A stretch of DNA of 9,539 nucleotides. Origin: an uncultured Planctomycetaceae bacterium (GTDB taxonomy: Bacteria > Planctomycetota > Planctomycetia > Pirellulales > Pirellulaceae). The translations under genes were made by a program, and so were the position numbers. Below the pieces are notes generated by a model. That model had not been told where the DNA came from. It searched no databases and worked only from the letters and a program-made list of their open reading frames with translations. Shown here piece after piece: positions 1 to 7,800 of the stretch; within the stretch, counting starts at the first letter, position 1, and the number at the start of each line of letters is the position of its first letter. The DNA lies in contig CAIYOB010000020.1 in NCBI GenBank assembly GCA_903927685.1, positions 1 through 9,539 on the forward strand. Reading direction: 5' to 3'.

Positions 1-24
1 CGAAGAGTCGCTGAGTAGAAATCG

Positions 25-777
25 ATGATTCACGTCCGGCAACTCAGCAAGCATTACGAGGATCTGAAGCGGGGCTGGGTGGTCGCCTTGGACGGGATCT
101 CGTTCGACGCCGTCGCGGGGCAAGTTTTCGGGTTGCTGGGCCCGAACGGAGCCGGTAAGACCACCGCGCTGCGAATCCTGAGCACGATGCTGCGGCCAAC
201 GGACGGTACGGCGAGCGTGAACGGTTTCGACGTCGTCGCGCAGCCCGACCTGGTCCGGCACCAGATCGGCTATATGTCGGCCAATACGGGCGTCTACGAC
301 CGTATGACCGCCTGGGAAATGGTCGAGCACTTCGGCCAGTTGTACGGTCTGCCGCCGGACCGCCTGCGGCCGCGAATGGAGGACCTGTTCGGTCGCCTGA
401 AGATGGACGAGTTCCGCGACGTTGTGGGCGCGAAAATGTCGACGGGCATGCGGCAAAAAGTGTCCATCGCCAGGGCCCTGGTCCACGACCCGCCGGTGCT
501 GATTTTCGACGAGCCGACGCTGGGATTGGATGTACTGGTAGCCCGCTCGTTGTTGGATACCGTCAAGCAATTGCGGGACCAGGGCAAGTGCATCATCTTT
601 TCGACGCACATCATGCGCGAAGCCGAGCGACTGTGCGACCAGATCGCGATCATCTACCGGGGCCAAATCCTGGACCGCGGGACCCTGCCGGAACTCCGCG
701 ATCGGCACGCCGAACAGGACCTCGAAGAGCTGTTCTTCAAGTTGATCGAACGGGAGGAGTCCGTGACGACGCACTAG
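25..777 (+). CDS. natA: NatA-type ABC transporter ATP-binding protein
   Basis: This 250-residue protein is the ATPase of a two-component ABC-2 type exporter. It hydrolyses ATP on the cytoplasmic face and should pair with the NatB-like permease at 1533-3755. Visible motifs are Walker A GPNGAGKT (residues 39-46), the signature STGMRQK (139-145, the variant seen in NatA-type proteins rather than LSGGQ), Walker B VLIFDEP (158-164), the D-loop GLD (167-169) and the switch histidine in STH (H195). The Q-loop position, in IGYMSANTG, carries alanine (A86) or asparagine instead of glutamine, which fits NatA relatives better than generic importers. Length is normal for the family. The ATG has no strong Shine-Dalgarno sequence. 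It overlaps a TGA in another frame (ATGA, 25-28), so it could be coupled to a gene outside the window. Classical NatAB exports sodium ions, but the substrate cannot be read from the sequence. Confidence 0.93.
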   Translation: MIHVRQLSKHYEDLKRGWVVALDGISFDAVAGQVFGLLGPNGAGKTTALRILSTMLRPTDGTASVNGFDVVAQPDLVRHQIGYMSANTGVYDRMTAWEMVEHFGQLYGLPPDRLRPRMEDLFGRLKMDEFRDVVGAKMSTGMRQKVSIARALVHDPPVLIFDEPTLGLDVLVARSLLDTVKQLRDQGKCIIFSTHIMREAERLCDQIAIIYRGQILDRGTLPELRDRHAEQDLEELFFKLIEREESVTTH

Positions 778-1349
778 TCTGCGTGCGGCCGTTCGCGTTC
801 CGGACCCAGATCTTCAAACAACGTGGCGAGGGGCAGGCTGAATCCCGGAATGGTCTCGCCGCCGTCGAGGATGTCATGGGTGTCAAGAATTGACACCGCC
901 TTGGGGGACTGGTAGACGTAGATCCGCTGCAGTTCACCGTAGATGACCCAGACCAGGCGGACGCCGGCCGCAAAATACTCTTCGATCTTCTCGACAACAT
1001 CGTCTGCTGTATTAGTGGGACTGATCACCTCGACGGCCAAGTCGGGTATGACGTCCCAAGCGTTGGTGCGCACGGGAGGTCGGGGCCAGCGGGTGCGAGA
1101 GACGAAGGCCAAGTCCGGACGCCGCTGCAGTTGCGACGCGGCGTCGAGCACGAAGAGCGTCTCGGCGATGACCTTGCCGAGTCGGCGGCTCCGCACGAAC
1201 GAATCGAGCCAGAAGAACAGGGTGCCGACAATCCAGTTTTCCAGCATGCCCATCGGTGGCTTCTCCCGTTTCTGACCAGCCACAATTTCATAGGGTGCTT
1301 CTTCGCCGCCGCTCAAACGCGGGCGATCTGGCACAAGTGCGGTTGTCAT
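774..1349 (-). CDS. Uma2-family (DUF820) putative PD-(D/E)XK nuclease
   Basis: This 191-residue protein matches the Uma2 family (restriction-endonuclease-like fold), which is expanded in Planctomycetota and Cyanobacteria and whose role is mostly unknown. Family landmarks are YEIVAG followed by KPPMG (20-34), RRPDLAFVS (76-84), [12 protein letters not shown] (102-113) and [16 protein letters not shown] (121-136). Likely active-site residues are D103, E107 and K121, with E63 as another acidic candidate, so the core looks intact. The ATG is supported by GAGG on the minus strand (plus positions 1357-1360) seven bases upstream. The gene runs against both neighbours and separates natA from its permease. 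Its TAG stop shares the palindrome CTAG (774-777) with the natA stop. The family assignment is firm; nuclease activity and target are inferred. Confidence 0.85.
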   Translation of the reverse strand: MTTALVPDRPRLSGGEEAPYEIVAGQKREKPPMGMLENWIVGTLFFWLDSFVRSRRLGKVIAETLFVLDAASQLQRRPDLAFVSRTRWPRPPVRTNAWDVIPDLAVEVISPTNTADDVVEKIEEYFAAGVRLVWVIYGELQRIYVYQSPKAVSILDTHDILDGGETIPGFSLPLATLFEDLGPERERPHAD

Positions 1350-1394
1350 CTACCCACCTCGCGATCGGAACTGAATCCCGCCCCAACGCAGATC

Positions 1395-1400
1395 ATCTTA
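1395..1400 (-). promoter_or_regulatory. Possible -10 box for the Uma2 gene
   Basis: On the minus strand TAAGAT lies about 45 bases before the Uma2 start and matches TATAAT at the four most conserved positions. No good -35 box is found at 16-18 bp, so this is weak. The rest of the 183-base gap (1350-1532) shows no clear promoter for the permease on the plus strand. Confidence 0.22.
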
Positions 1401-1532
1401 TCCCAAATCGGTCCGTTGATCGAGACCGCAGCCCACCCCTTCATCGTACATCGGCTTCCCTTGGCGTCGAATAACGGGTATTAGTGTACCTTTCGAGTAG
1501 AAAGCAGGCAATTGACGCATCGGACGACTTCG

Positions 1533-3755
1533 ATGACTTGGAACAACGTCCGCTTGATTTGGTTTCGCGAAGTCCGCGATCAGCTGCGGGATCGGCGGAC
1601 GATCTTCATGATTGCCGTGCTGCCGGTGTTGCTGTATCCGCTGTTGGGGATGCTGTTCTTGCAGATCACCCAGTTCATGCAGCAGCAGCCGACGCGGGTT
1701 TGGATTCTGGGCGCGGACGGGTTGAACGTCGAGCCGGCGTTGTTTGACGGTCCGCGATTCGCCGCCGAATTCTGTCCCGAGGACGAAGCACGCTTGCTGC
1801 AGTTGACTTTCGCGGACGTAGCGGCGGACGCGGCGGCCGGAGATACGCCGGGGGACATGGCACGGCGCGAGATCCATCGCGACGGTTTTGACACGCTGCT
1901 CGTCTTTCCCCGCGATTTCTCCGCTCGGCTGGCCGCACTGTCGTCCGCGACGGATCGCCGACCGGCGGGCCGCGACGGGTCATCGTCCAAGGCAAACCGA
2001 CTCGAAGAGGGGGGGCCGGAGATCCTGTCCAATCAAGCCACGGACGCCTCGCGGATCGCGGCGGATCGGATCGAGCGGGTGGTGAAGCGGTGGCGCGACG
2101 CGGTCAGTCGCCGGATGCTGGAGGCGCGCGGCGTGTCAGCCGCCCTGGCCAAACCGTTCGAGCCTGTGCGCACGGACATCTCCGAAGAAATCCGGCGCCG
2201 GGCGGCGGTCTGGGCGCGGATTCTCCCGTTCGTTGTGGTCGTCTGGTCCTTGACGGGGGCGTTCTATCCGGCCATCGACCTGTGCGCCGGCGAAAAGGAA
2301 CGCGGGACGCTCGAGACGCTGCTGTGCAGTCCGGCAACCCGGGGCGAAATCGTGGGCGGCAAGTTGCTGACGGTGATGTGCTTCAGCGTCGCCACAGCCT
2401 ATCTGAATCTGCTCAGCCTGGGCATGACGGGCGTGGTGCTGATCCGCCAGTTGGGCGCGTCGGCGGAGTTGGGCTTGGCCTTGGATTTTGGCCCGCCGCC
2501 CGCGCTGGCAGTGGTGTGGCTGGTTTTGGCCACGCTGCCGGTCGCGGCCCTGTTCAGTGCCTTGTCCCTGGCGCTGGCAGCATTCGCCCAGAGCGTCAAG
2601 GAAGCCCAATACTACTTGATGCCCCTGTTGTTGATCTCCTTTCCGTTGATGACGTTGCCGGTCCTCCCGACGGCTCGTCTGGATCTGGGCACCGCGATCG
2701 TTCCCGTCACCGGAATGGTCTTGTGGCTGCGGCAATTGGTCGAAGGCCAGTACGACGACGCGGTGCGGTACGCCGTGCCCGTTCTGGCCGTCACGCTGGG
2801 CTGTTCGTGGCTCGCCGTCCGCTGGGCGGTACGCCAGTTCCGGACCGAGGCGGTCCTGTTTCGCCAAGGCGAGCAAGTCGGATTGGGGATGTGGCTGCGG
2901 CACATCGTCCGGGACCGGGGAGCGACCCCGTCGGTGGCGGAAGCCCTGTTGTGCGGGCTGCTGATCCTGTTGATGACGTTCTTCGCCAGCCTGCGGGCGA
3001 TTCCGCCGCAAGGTTACGGAGATTTCGTGCGCATGGTGTCGGTGACCCAGATCGGCCTGATCGCGGCGCCGGTGTTGATCATGACTGCCGGTTTGGCCCG
3101 CAGTCCCCGACACACGCTCCTGTTGACCATGCCCCGCCTCTGGATGCTGCCGGCCGCGATGCTGTTGGCCTTGGTCCTGCATCCGCTGGTGGTGCTGCTG
3201 GCGCAGGGCATCCAGGCGACGTATCCGATCAGCGACGACACCCTGAAGACGCTGGCCAAGCTCTCGGGCTCCATGCAATCGGCCGAGTTATGGCAAATCC
3301 TGCCAGTGGTCGCCCTGTTGCCGGCGATCTGCGAAGAGTTGGCGTTCCGCGGGTTCATCCTGTCCGGCTTGCGGCATCTGGGCAGTCCGCGGGCGGCGAT
3401 CGTCATCTCGAGCATCCTGTTCGGACTCACACACGGTCTGCTGCAACAGTCCTTGTCCGCCATCGCCGTCGGTCTGGTGATGGGCTATTTGGCGCTGCAG
3501 ACGCAAAGTCTCTTACCGTCCGCGGTCTTCCACTTTACCCACAATTCACTGTCCGTGATCGCCGGTCGCCAAGCGTCCCAACTGCTCGACGACTCGTCGT
3601 GGCTCCGCTGGCTGATGCACCCCACCGAAAGCGAGGTCCTCCCCTTCGGTTACCACTGGCCCGTAATCGTCTTGGGAGCCGCGGCGAGCCTGGCCATCCT
3701 GCTGGCCTTCCGGAGGCAAGAGGCGCCAGATGCCCTGACGGAACCACCCAAGTAG
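1533..3755 (+). CDS. natB: NatB-like ABC-2 permease fused to CPBP intramembrane protease
   Basis: A 740-residue membrane protein joins two modules. The first is an ABC-2 permease: a cytoplasmic start, a membrane segment at about residues 25-47, a large extracytoplasmic region (about 48-225), then several membrane segments up to about 430. The NatB hallmark GEKERGTLE is at 253-261. The second (about 470-725) is a CPBP/CAAX-type protease with all three motifs: EELAFR (601-606), FGLTH (630-634) and HFTHN (667-671). The glutamates and histidines expected for catalysis are therefore present. The natural partner is the NatA ATPase at 25-777. The reading frame is open from a TTG at 1512, but I chose the ATG at 1533 because the sequence from there (MTWNNVRLIWFREVRDQLRD) fits how I recall relatives starting; neither start has a good ribosome site. 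The linker at about 140-170 is low in complexity and includes a run of seven G (2009-2015). I recall this fusion from planctomycetes. The protease substrate is unknown. Confidence 0.9.
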   Translation: MTWNNVRLIWFREVRDQLRDRRTIFMIAVLPVLLYPLLGMLFLQITQFMQQQPTRVWILGADGLNVEPALFDGPRFAAEFCPEDEARLLQLTFADVAADAAAGDTPGDMARREIHRDGFDTLLVFPRDFSARLAALSSATDRRPAGRDGSSSKANRLEEGGPEILSNQATDASRIAADRIERVVKRWRDAVSRRMLEARGVSAALAKPFEPVRTDISEEIRRRAAVWARILPFVVVVWSLTGAFYPAIDLCAGEKERGTLETLLCSPATRGEIVGGKLLTVMCFSVATAYLNLLSLGMTGVVLIRQLGASAELGLALDFGPPPALAVVWLVLATLPVAALFSALSLALAAFAQSVKEAQYYLMPLLLISFPLMTLPVLPTARLDLGTAIVPVTGMVLWLRQLVEGQYDDAVRYAVPVLAVTLGCSWLAVRWAVRQFRTEAVLFRQGEQVGLGMWLRHIVRDRGATPSVAEALLCGLLILLMTFFASLRAIPPQGYGDFVRMVSVTQIGLIAAPVLIMTAGLARSPRHTLLLTMPRLWMLPAAMLLALVLHPLVVLLAQGIQATYPISDDTLKTLAKLSGSMQSAELWQILPVVALLPAICEELAFRGFILSGLRHLGSPRAAIVISSILFGLTHGLLQQSLSAIAVGLVMGYLALQTQSLLPSAVFHFTHNSLSVIAGRQASQLLDDSSWLRWLMHPTESEVLPFGYHWPVIVLGAAASLAILLAFRRQEAPDALTEPPK

Positions 3756-3784
3756 GCTGGCTCTCCGAGCCGTCAGCCGGTTTT
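3755..3784 (+). terminator. Possible intrinsic terminator of natB
   Basis: A hairpin begins on the last base of the natB stop codon. GGCTG (3755-3759) and GCTC (3760-3763) pair, across a TCC loop, with GAGC (3767-3770) and CAGCC (3774-3778), leaving CGT bulged. TTTT follows at 3781-3784. The stem is GC-rich but the U-tract is short. The core GGCTC-TCC-GAGCC resembles the palindromes inside polA at 6013-6081, so it may be a copy of that element serving as a terminator. Confidence 0.42.
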
Positions 3785-3818
3785 GTCAGTGCTTCGCCAG
3801 GGCATTCAGACGTCGGAA

Positions 3819-3829
3819 GTGTCTGGCAA
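3819..3829 (+). repeat. Left terminal inverted repeat of the insertion sequence
   Basis: GTGTCTGGCAA is the perfect inverted partner of 4726-4736. It sits 35 bases after the T-tract of the natB terminator. Confidence 0.6.
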
Positions 3830-3913
3830 ATATCTCTGGCTAGCTAAGGGGGGAGTTTGTGTGACTTGGGCAAGGTGATGTTCGGTGGATATTTTGGACC
3901 CAGGAGCCGAGCG

Positions 3914-4710
3914 ATGGATACGCCGTTGCCCAAGCTGGATCGGGTTTCGCTGCGAGCGCGGTTGATGGCGGAATTTGAACGGACGGTGGACACGGTCGTG
4001 GACGCCGTGGATAGCGCCGCGGCCCGTCGGTTGATTGGCGACAGCGCGGAGTCGGCGCGAGTCGCCTTGGACGGGTTTCGAGCCAAGGTGTACGAAGCGG
4101 CCTTGCAGGCGAAAGTAGACGCAGCGGAAGCCGCCTGTTCCCCCTCCGGTCAGCGCGACCGGCCGCCGACTGCGTCATAAGGGGCGTCAAGGCTACCGCG
4201 TGCTGACCGTCAATGGGCGCGTGCGGCTTTGTCGCGTCCGCTGGCACAGCGTCGAGGAAGGCAGCCAAACGCCGACCGATCAGTTGCTGGACGAGGCCGA
4301 TCGGGCCATCAGCGAGGGCCTGCGGGAGATGGCTTGCCGGCTGAACCGCGAAGCCACGGGTTTCCAGCAGACGTCCGAGAACTTGGCTCGCGCCGCCCAC
4401 CTGACGGTCAGCAAGGAGACGTTGCGGCAACTGATCGCTTGGCCGCAGCAAGCGGGAGGCCGCCGATCGTCTCTTGGGCTACGTATGCGAGCGTCGCGAG
4501 AGGATCCGTTATCCCGAATTTCGTGAACGCGGTTGGCAGCTCGGGAGTGGCCCGACGGAGGCCCAATGCAAGGCAACAACCCAGCCGATCAAGGGCCGAG
4601 GCCGCCGCTGGGATAAGGCCAATGCTGAGGCCGTCATGGCCCTGGATTGCCTCGACAGCAGCCACGCTTGGAACCTTTACCGGACATCCCTTGATCCCAC
4701 AATGAATTAG
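3914..4710 (+). pseudogene. Broken transposase (possibly ISKra4-like), three frames, internal deletion
   Basis: Three consecutive segments, each in a different frame, read as one transposase. Segment 1 starts at the ATG at 3914, with AGGAG (3902-3906) seven bases upstream, and gives MDTPLPKLDRVSLRARLMAE and on to about DAAEAA (near 4135). A one-base shift in the C5 run at 4140-4144 leads into segment 2 (PPVSATGRRLRHKGRQGYRV to SKETLRQLIA, about 4440). Segment 3 (about 4447-4710) gives EAADRLLGYVCERRERIRYP, then RGWQLGSGPTEAQCK and GRGRRWDKANAEAVMAL, ending in TAG. From memory of related planctomycete transposases, a few hundred residues holding the catalytic DDE region should lie between segments 2 and 3, so the second frame change marks a large internal deletion near 4438-4447. 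No single frame can make a working enzyme. The family name is tentative; the disrupted transposase call is firm. Confidence 0.8.
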
Positions 4711-4725
4711 GATCGCCACGATCTC

Positions 4726-4736
4726 TTGCCAGACAC
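4726..4736 (-). repeat. Right terminal inverted repeat of the insertion sequence
   Basis: TTGCCAGACAC is the exact reverse complement of 3819-3829. It begins 16 bases after the transposase remnant ends and stops 15 bases before the polA -35 box. Confidence 0.6.
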
Positions 4737-4751
4737 GACGAGCCCGTTCCC

Positions 4752-4781
4752 TTGACAGCGTCTTGCCGCTGCCTTTACGAT
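4752..4781 (+). promoter_or_regulatory. Sigma70-like promoter for polA
   Basis: A perfect -35 box TTGACA (4752-4757) is followed after 18 bp by TACGAT (4776-4781), which matches the key -10 positions T, A, A and T. Transcription would start near 4788, giving a leader of about 95 bases before the preferred polA ATG. A second TTGACA at 4811-4816 has no -10 partner. The promoter lies just outside the right end of the insertion sequence. Confidence 0.55.
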
Positions 4782-4785
4782 GATA

Positions 4786-4808
4786 GGGTCACATCGTGCT
4801 CGTGACCC
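4786..4808. promoter_or_regulatory. Inverted repeat at the polA transcription start (operator or leader hairpin)
   Basis: GGGTCAC (4786-4792) and GTGACCC (4802-4808) form a perfect 7-bp inverted repeat around nine bases. It begins five bases after the -10 box and covers the predicted +1. As DNA it is placed like an operator; as RNA it would be a 5'-terminal hairpin. It also contains a possible GTG start at 4796, which such a hairpin would hide. Confidence 0.4.
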
Positions 4809-4882
4809 AATTGACAGGCGAATACTTGGTCGACGCCCCGGGTCCCCTTCCCATCCGTCCTCCTTCCCCGGTTTCCCCAAAC

Positions 4883-7800
4883 ATGTCCGACCGCCGCCGG
4901 CAGCAGACTCTGTTCGATTTCGCGGAGGAACGCGATGGGGCTAGTTCGCTAGCCCCTACGGGGGCAGCAGATACGCAGGCCCCCGTTGCGCGGCCTCTGG
5001 CGGTCTTGCCCGGGGACGAGTCACCGGGCGCGGAGTCGACCGCCGTGGAGCCGACCGCCGCCGAATTCGCCGTAGCGGAGTCGACCGCCGCTGAGTTTCC
5101 GGGCGGCGTCCCGGCCGGGACGGTTTACCTGGTGGATGCCTTTTCGTTGATTTTTCAGGTCTTTCACGCCCTGCCGGAAATGACCAGTCCCAGCGGCCAG
5201 CCGGTGGCGGCTGTCCACGGATTCACTCGCGATCTGCTCGACCTGCTGGAGAAGAAGAAACCGGACTACCTGTTCGTCGCCTTCGATGTGCCGGGGCCCA
5301 CGTTTCGGGACGAACTGTATCCCGCGTACAAGGCAGGCCGCGACGAGATGCCGGCCGACCTGCAGTTGCAGATCCCGCAGATCCGCCGGATGCTCGAGGC
5401 GTTGGGCATTCCTATCTTGGAATTGGCAGGCTACGAGGCCGACGACGTGCTCGCCACGGTCGCTCGCCGGGCGGAACAGGCCGGCCTGGATTGCGTCTTG
5501 GTCACCGGCGACAAGGATTGCCGCCAGCTGATCAGCGAGCGGATCAAGCTGTACAATATCCGCAAGGACCAGTTCTTCGATGCCGCGGCGTTGCAGGCGG
5601 ACTGGGGAATCCGCCCGGATCAAGTGGTCGACTTCCAATCTCTGGTCGGCGACTCGGTTGACAATATCCCCGGGATCCAGTTGATCGGACCGAAGATCGC
5701 TAGTGAACTGTTGGGCAAGCACGGGACGCTCGAGGGCGTTCTGGATCACGCCGGCGAAGTGTCCGGGGACAAGCGTCGCGCGAATCTGATGGCCGGCCGC
5801 GAGATCGCCATGCTGTTCCGCCGCTTGGTGCGATTGGTCGACGACGTGCCCTTGGATTTCGCCTGGGACGCCGGACGCATCCATCGGGTGGACATCGAGT
5901 TGGTCGAGCAGCTGTGCCGAGAGTTTGGTTTTCGCCGGCTCGGCGATCGGGTCCGCGGTCTGGGACGGGGCGGGGCCGTGCACGTCACCTCGTCATTGGA
6001 AGCCGCAGAGGCCGGCCTCGGAGAATCCGGCCCACGAAGCCGAGTCTCTCCGAGACTCGAAACCGGTCTCGGAGAGACCGGACTACGTGAAACCGCCGAC
6101 TACCGGACGGTTGCTACGCAGCAGGACCTGGATCAACTGGTCCGTGATCTGTCGCAGCAACGGCGAATCTCGGTCGACACGGAGACCACGTCGACCAACC
6201 CACGGTGGGCGGAGATTGTCGGTTACTCGTTCGCCTGGCAGCCGGGCTCGGCCTGTTATATTCCGGTTCGAGCGCCCGCCGGGGAACCGCAGCTGGATCC
6301 CGAAACCGTCCAGGACGCCCTGCGGCCGCTGCTGGAGGATCCGGCCATCGAGAAGATCGGGCAGAATCTGAAGTATGACATTATCGTCTTACGTTCGGCC
6401 GGCGTTCACGTCCGCGGCACTGCGTTCGATACGATGGTCGCCGATTACCTGTTGGATCCGGGCGAACGGAACCACAGCCTGGACGATCTGGCCAAGCGGT
6501 ATCTGGGGCATACCACGATCAAGATCAAGGAGCTGATTGGGACGGGTAAGTCGCAGAAGCGAATGGACCAGGTGCCGGTGCCGCTGATCACGGCGTATGC
6601 GGCCGAAGATGCCGACGTTCCAGTACGGCTGGTCGGAATCCTGCAATCGCGACTGGACGAGGAAGGGCTAGGCCCCTTGTTCCGCCAGCTGGAAATGCCG
6701 CTGATCGACGTGCTGGTCGAGATGGAATTCAATGGGATCAAAGTCGACGTGGATAAGCTGCGGGAGCTGGGGGGACGGTTCAAGTGCCGCATGGATCAAC
6801 TGGAGGCTGAAATCTACGAGCTGGCTGGGCGCAGTTTCAACATCGATTCCCGCCAGCAATTGGCGAAGGTCTTGTTCGAGGATTTGCAGCTGCCGGGGGG
6901 CAAGAAGACGAAAACCGGCCTGAGCACCGATGTCGAAGTCTTGGAGGGCTTGGCGGCGTCGCACCCGCTGCCGGCGAAGATCATCGAGTACCGCCAGTAC
7001 GCCAAACTGCGGAGTACGTATGCCGAGGCGTTGATCGAATTGGTGCATCCGCAGACAGGGCGAGTTCATACCTCGTTCAAGCAGGATGTGGCGGCTACAG
7101 GGCGGCTCAGTTCGACCGACCCCAACCTGCAGAACATCCCCGTGCGGACCGAGGACGGCCGGCTGATTCGCTCGGCTTTCGTCGCCGGCGAGCCGGGCTG
7201 GAAGCTGGTGACGGCCGATTATTCCCAGATCGAACTCCGGGTGTTGGCCCATTTCTCAGGCGATCAGGCCCTGCAGCGAGCGTTTGCGGCGGACGAGGAC
7301 ATTCACGCGTTGGTCGCCAGCGAGGTCTATGGCGTCCCGCTACAGGAGGTGACTCGCGAGCAGAGGCGAGGGGCAAAAGCCGTCAATTTTGGTGTGATTT
7401 ACGGCCAGAGCCCGTTTGGACTGGCCCAAGCCTTGGGAATCGACAAGGCCGAGGCGGCCCAGTTCATCGATGCCTACTTTGCCAGATATCCGGGCGTCGA
7501 TGACTTTATCAAAAGGACTCTAGCCGAATGCCGGAAAAAGGGTTATGTTAATACTGTCCTGGGGCGGCGTAGAGCCGTTCATGGCGTACGAGACCTCTCA
7601 TCGCTGGGCGACTCGCGACAAAGGAACCTACCCGAGCGAATTGCCATCAACACGGTGATCCAAGGATCCGCTGCGGACTTGATCAAGAAAGCAATGATCC
7701 AGGTCCACGCTCGCATGCAGCGCGAAGGATTCCGGGCTCGCCTGTTGCTGCAAATACATGACGAATTAGTGTTCGAAACTCCGGGCGAAGATGTCGAGCG

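Larger units (their letters stand above)
3819..4736 (+). mobile_element. Decayed insertion sequence remnant with 11-bp inverted ends
   Basis: The 918-base block is bounded by perfect 11-bp inverted repeats: GTGTCTGGCAA at 3819-3829, and its reverse complement at 4726-4736. Continuing inward, a TGGC at 3837-3840 is matched at the corresponding spacing on the right, which supports true terminal repeats. The repeats enclose the transposase remnant with short flanks (95 bases left, 16 right), the usual layout of a single-gene insertion sequence. I see no target-site duplication outside the ends. The transposase has lost its middle, so the element cannot move by itself. Its ends might still be recognised by a transposase made elsewhere. 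The boundaries are inferred from the repeats alone. Confidence 0.62.

Noticed and set aside
1..28. End of an upstream gene (TAG at 16-18 or TGA at 26-28 overlapping the natA ATG)
   Set aside because: Fewer than ten codons are visible in either frame, so no gene can be identified.
2136..3278. Long open frame on the minus strand within natB
   Set aside because: It encodes a Gln/Arg/His-rich sequence with no domain features, typical of the complement of a GC-rich membrane-protein gene.
2090..3847. Long overlapping plus-strand frame within natB
   Set aside because: It is Arg/Gly/Pro-rich with no recognisable motif, whereas the natB frame carries clear ABC-2 and CPBP motifs.
3859..3880. Alternative insertion-sequence end pairing GTGTGACTTGGGCAAG with the right flank
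   Set aside because: The match needs a four-base gap, while GTGTCTGGCAA at 3819 gives an ungapped perfect 11-bp inverted match.
4135..4145. Programmed frameshift in the transposase at the C5 run
   Set aside because: A second disruption and loss of the middle of the protein show decay, not regulated frameshifting.
4811..4816. Second TTGACA as another polA promoter
   Set aside because: No -10-like hexamer lies 16-18 bp downstream.
4796..4882. GTG at 4796 as the start of polA, adding 29 residues
   Set aside because: The extra residues are unlike PolA, the GTG lies about eight bases from the predicted transcription start and inside an inverted repeat, and the ATG at 4883 gives a sensible N-terminus.
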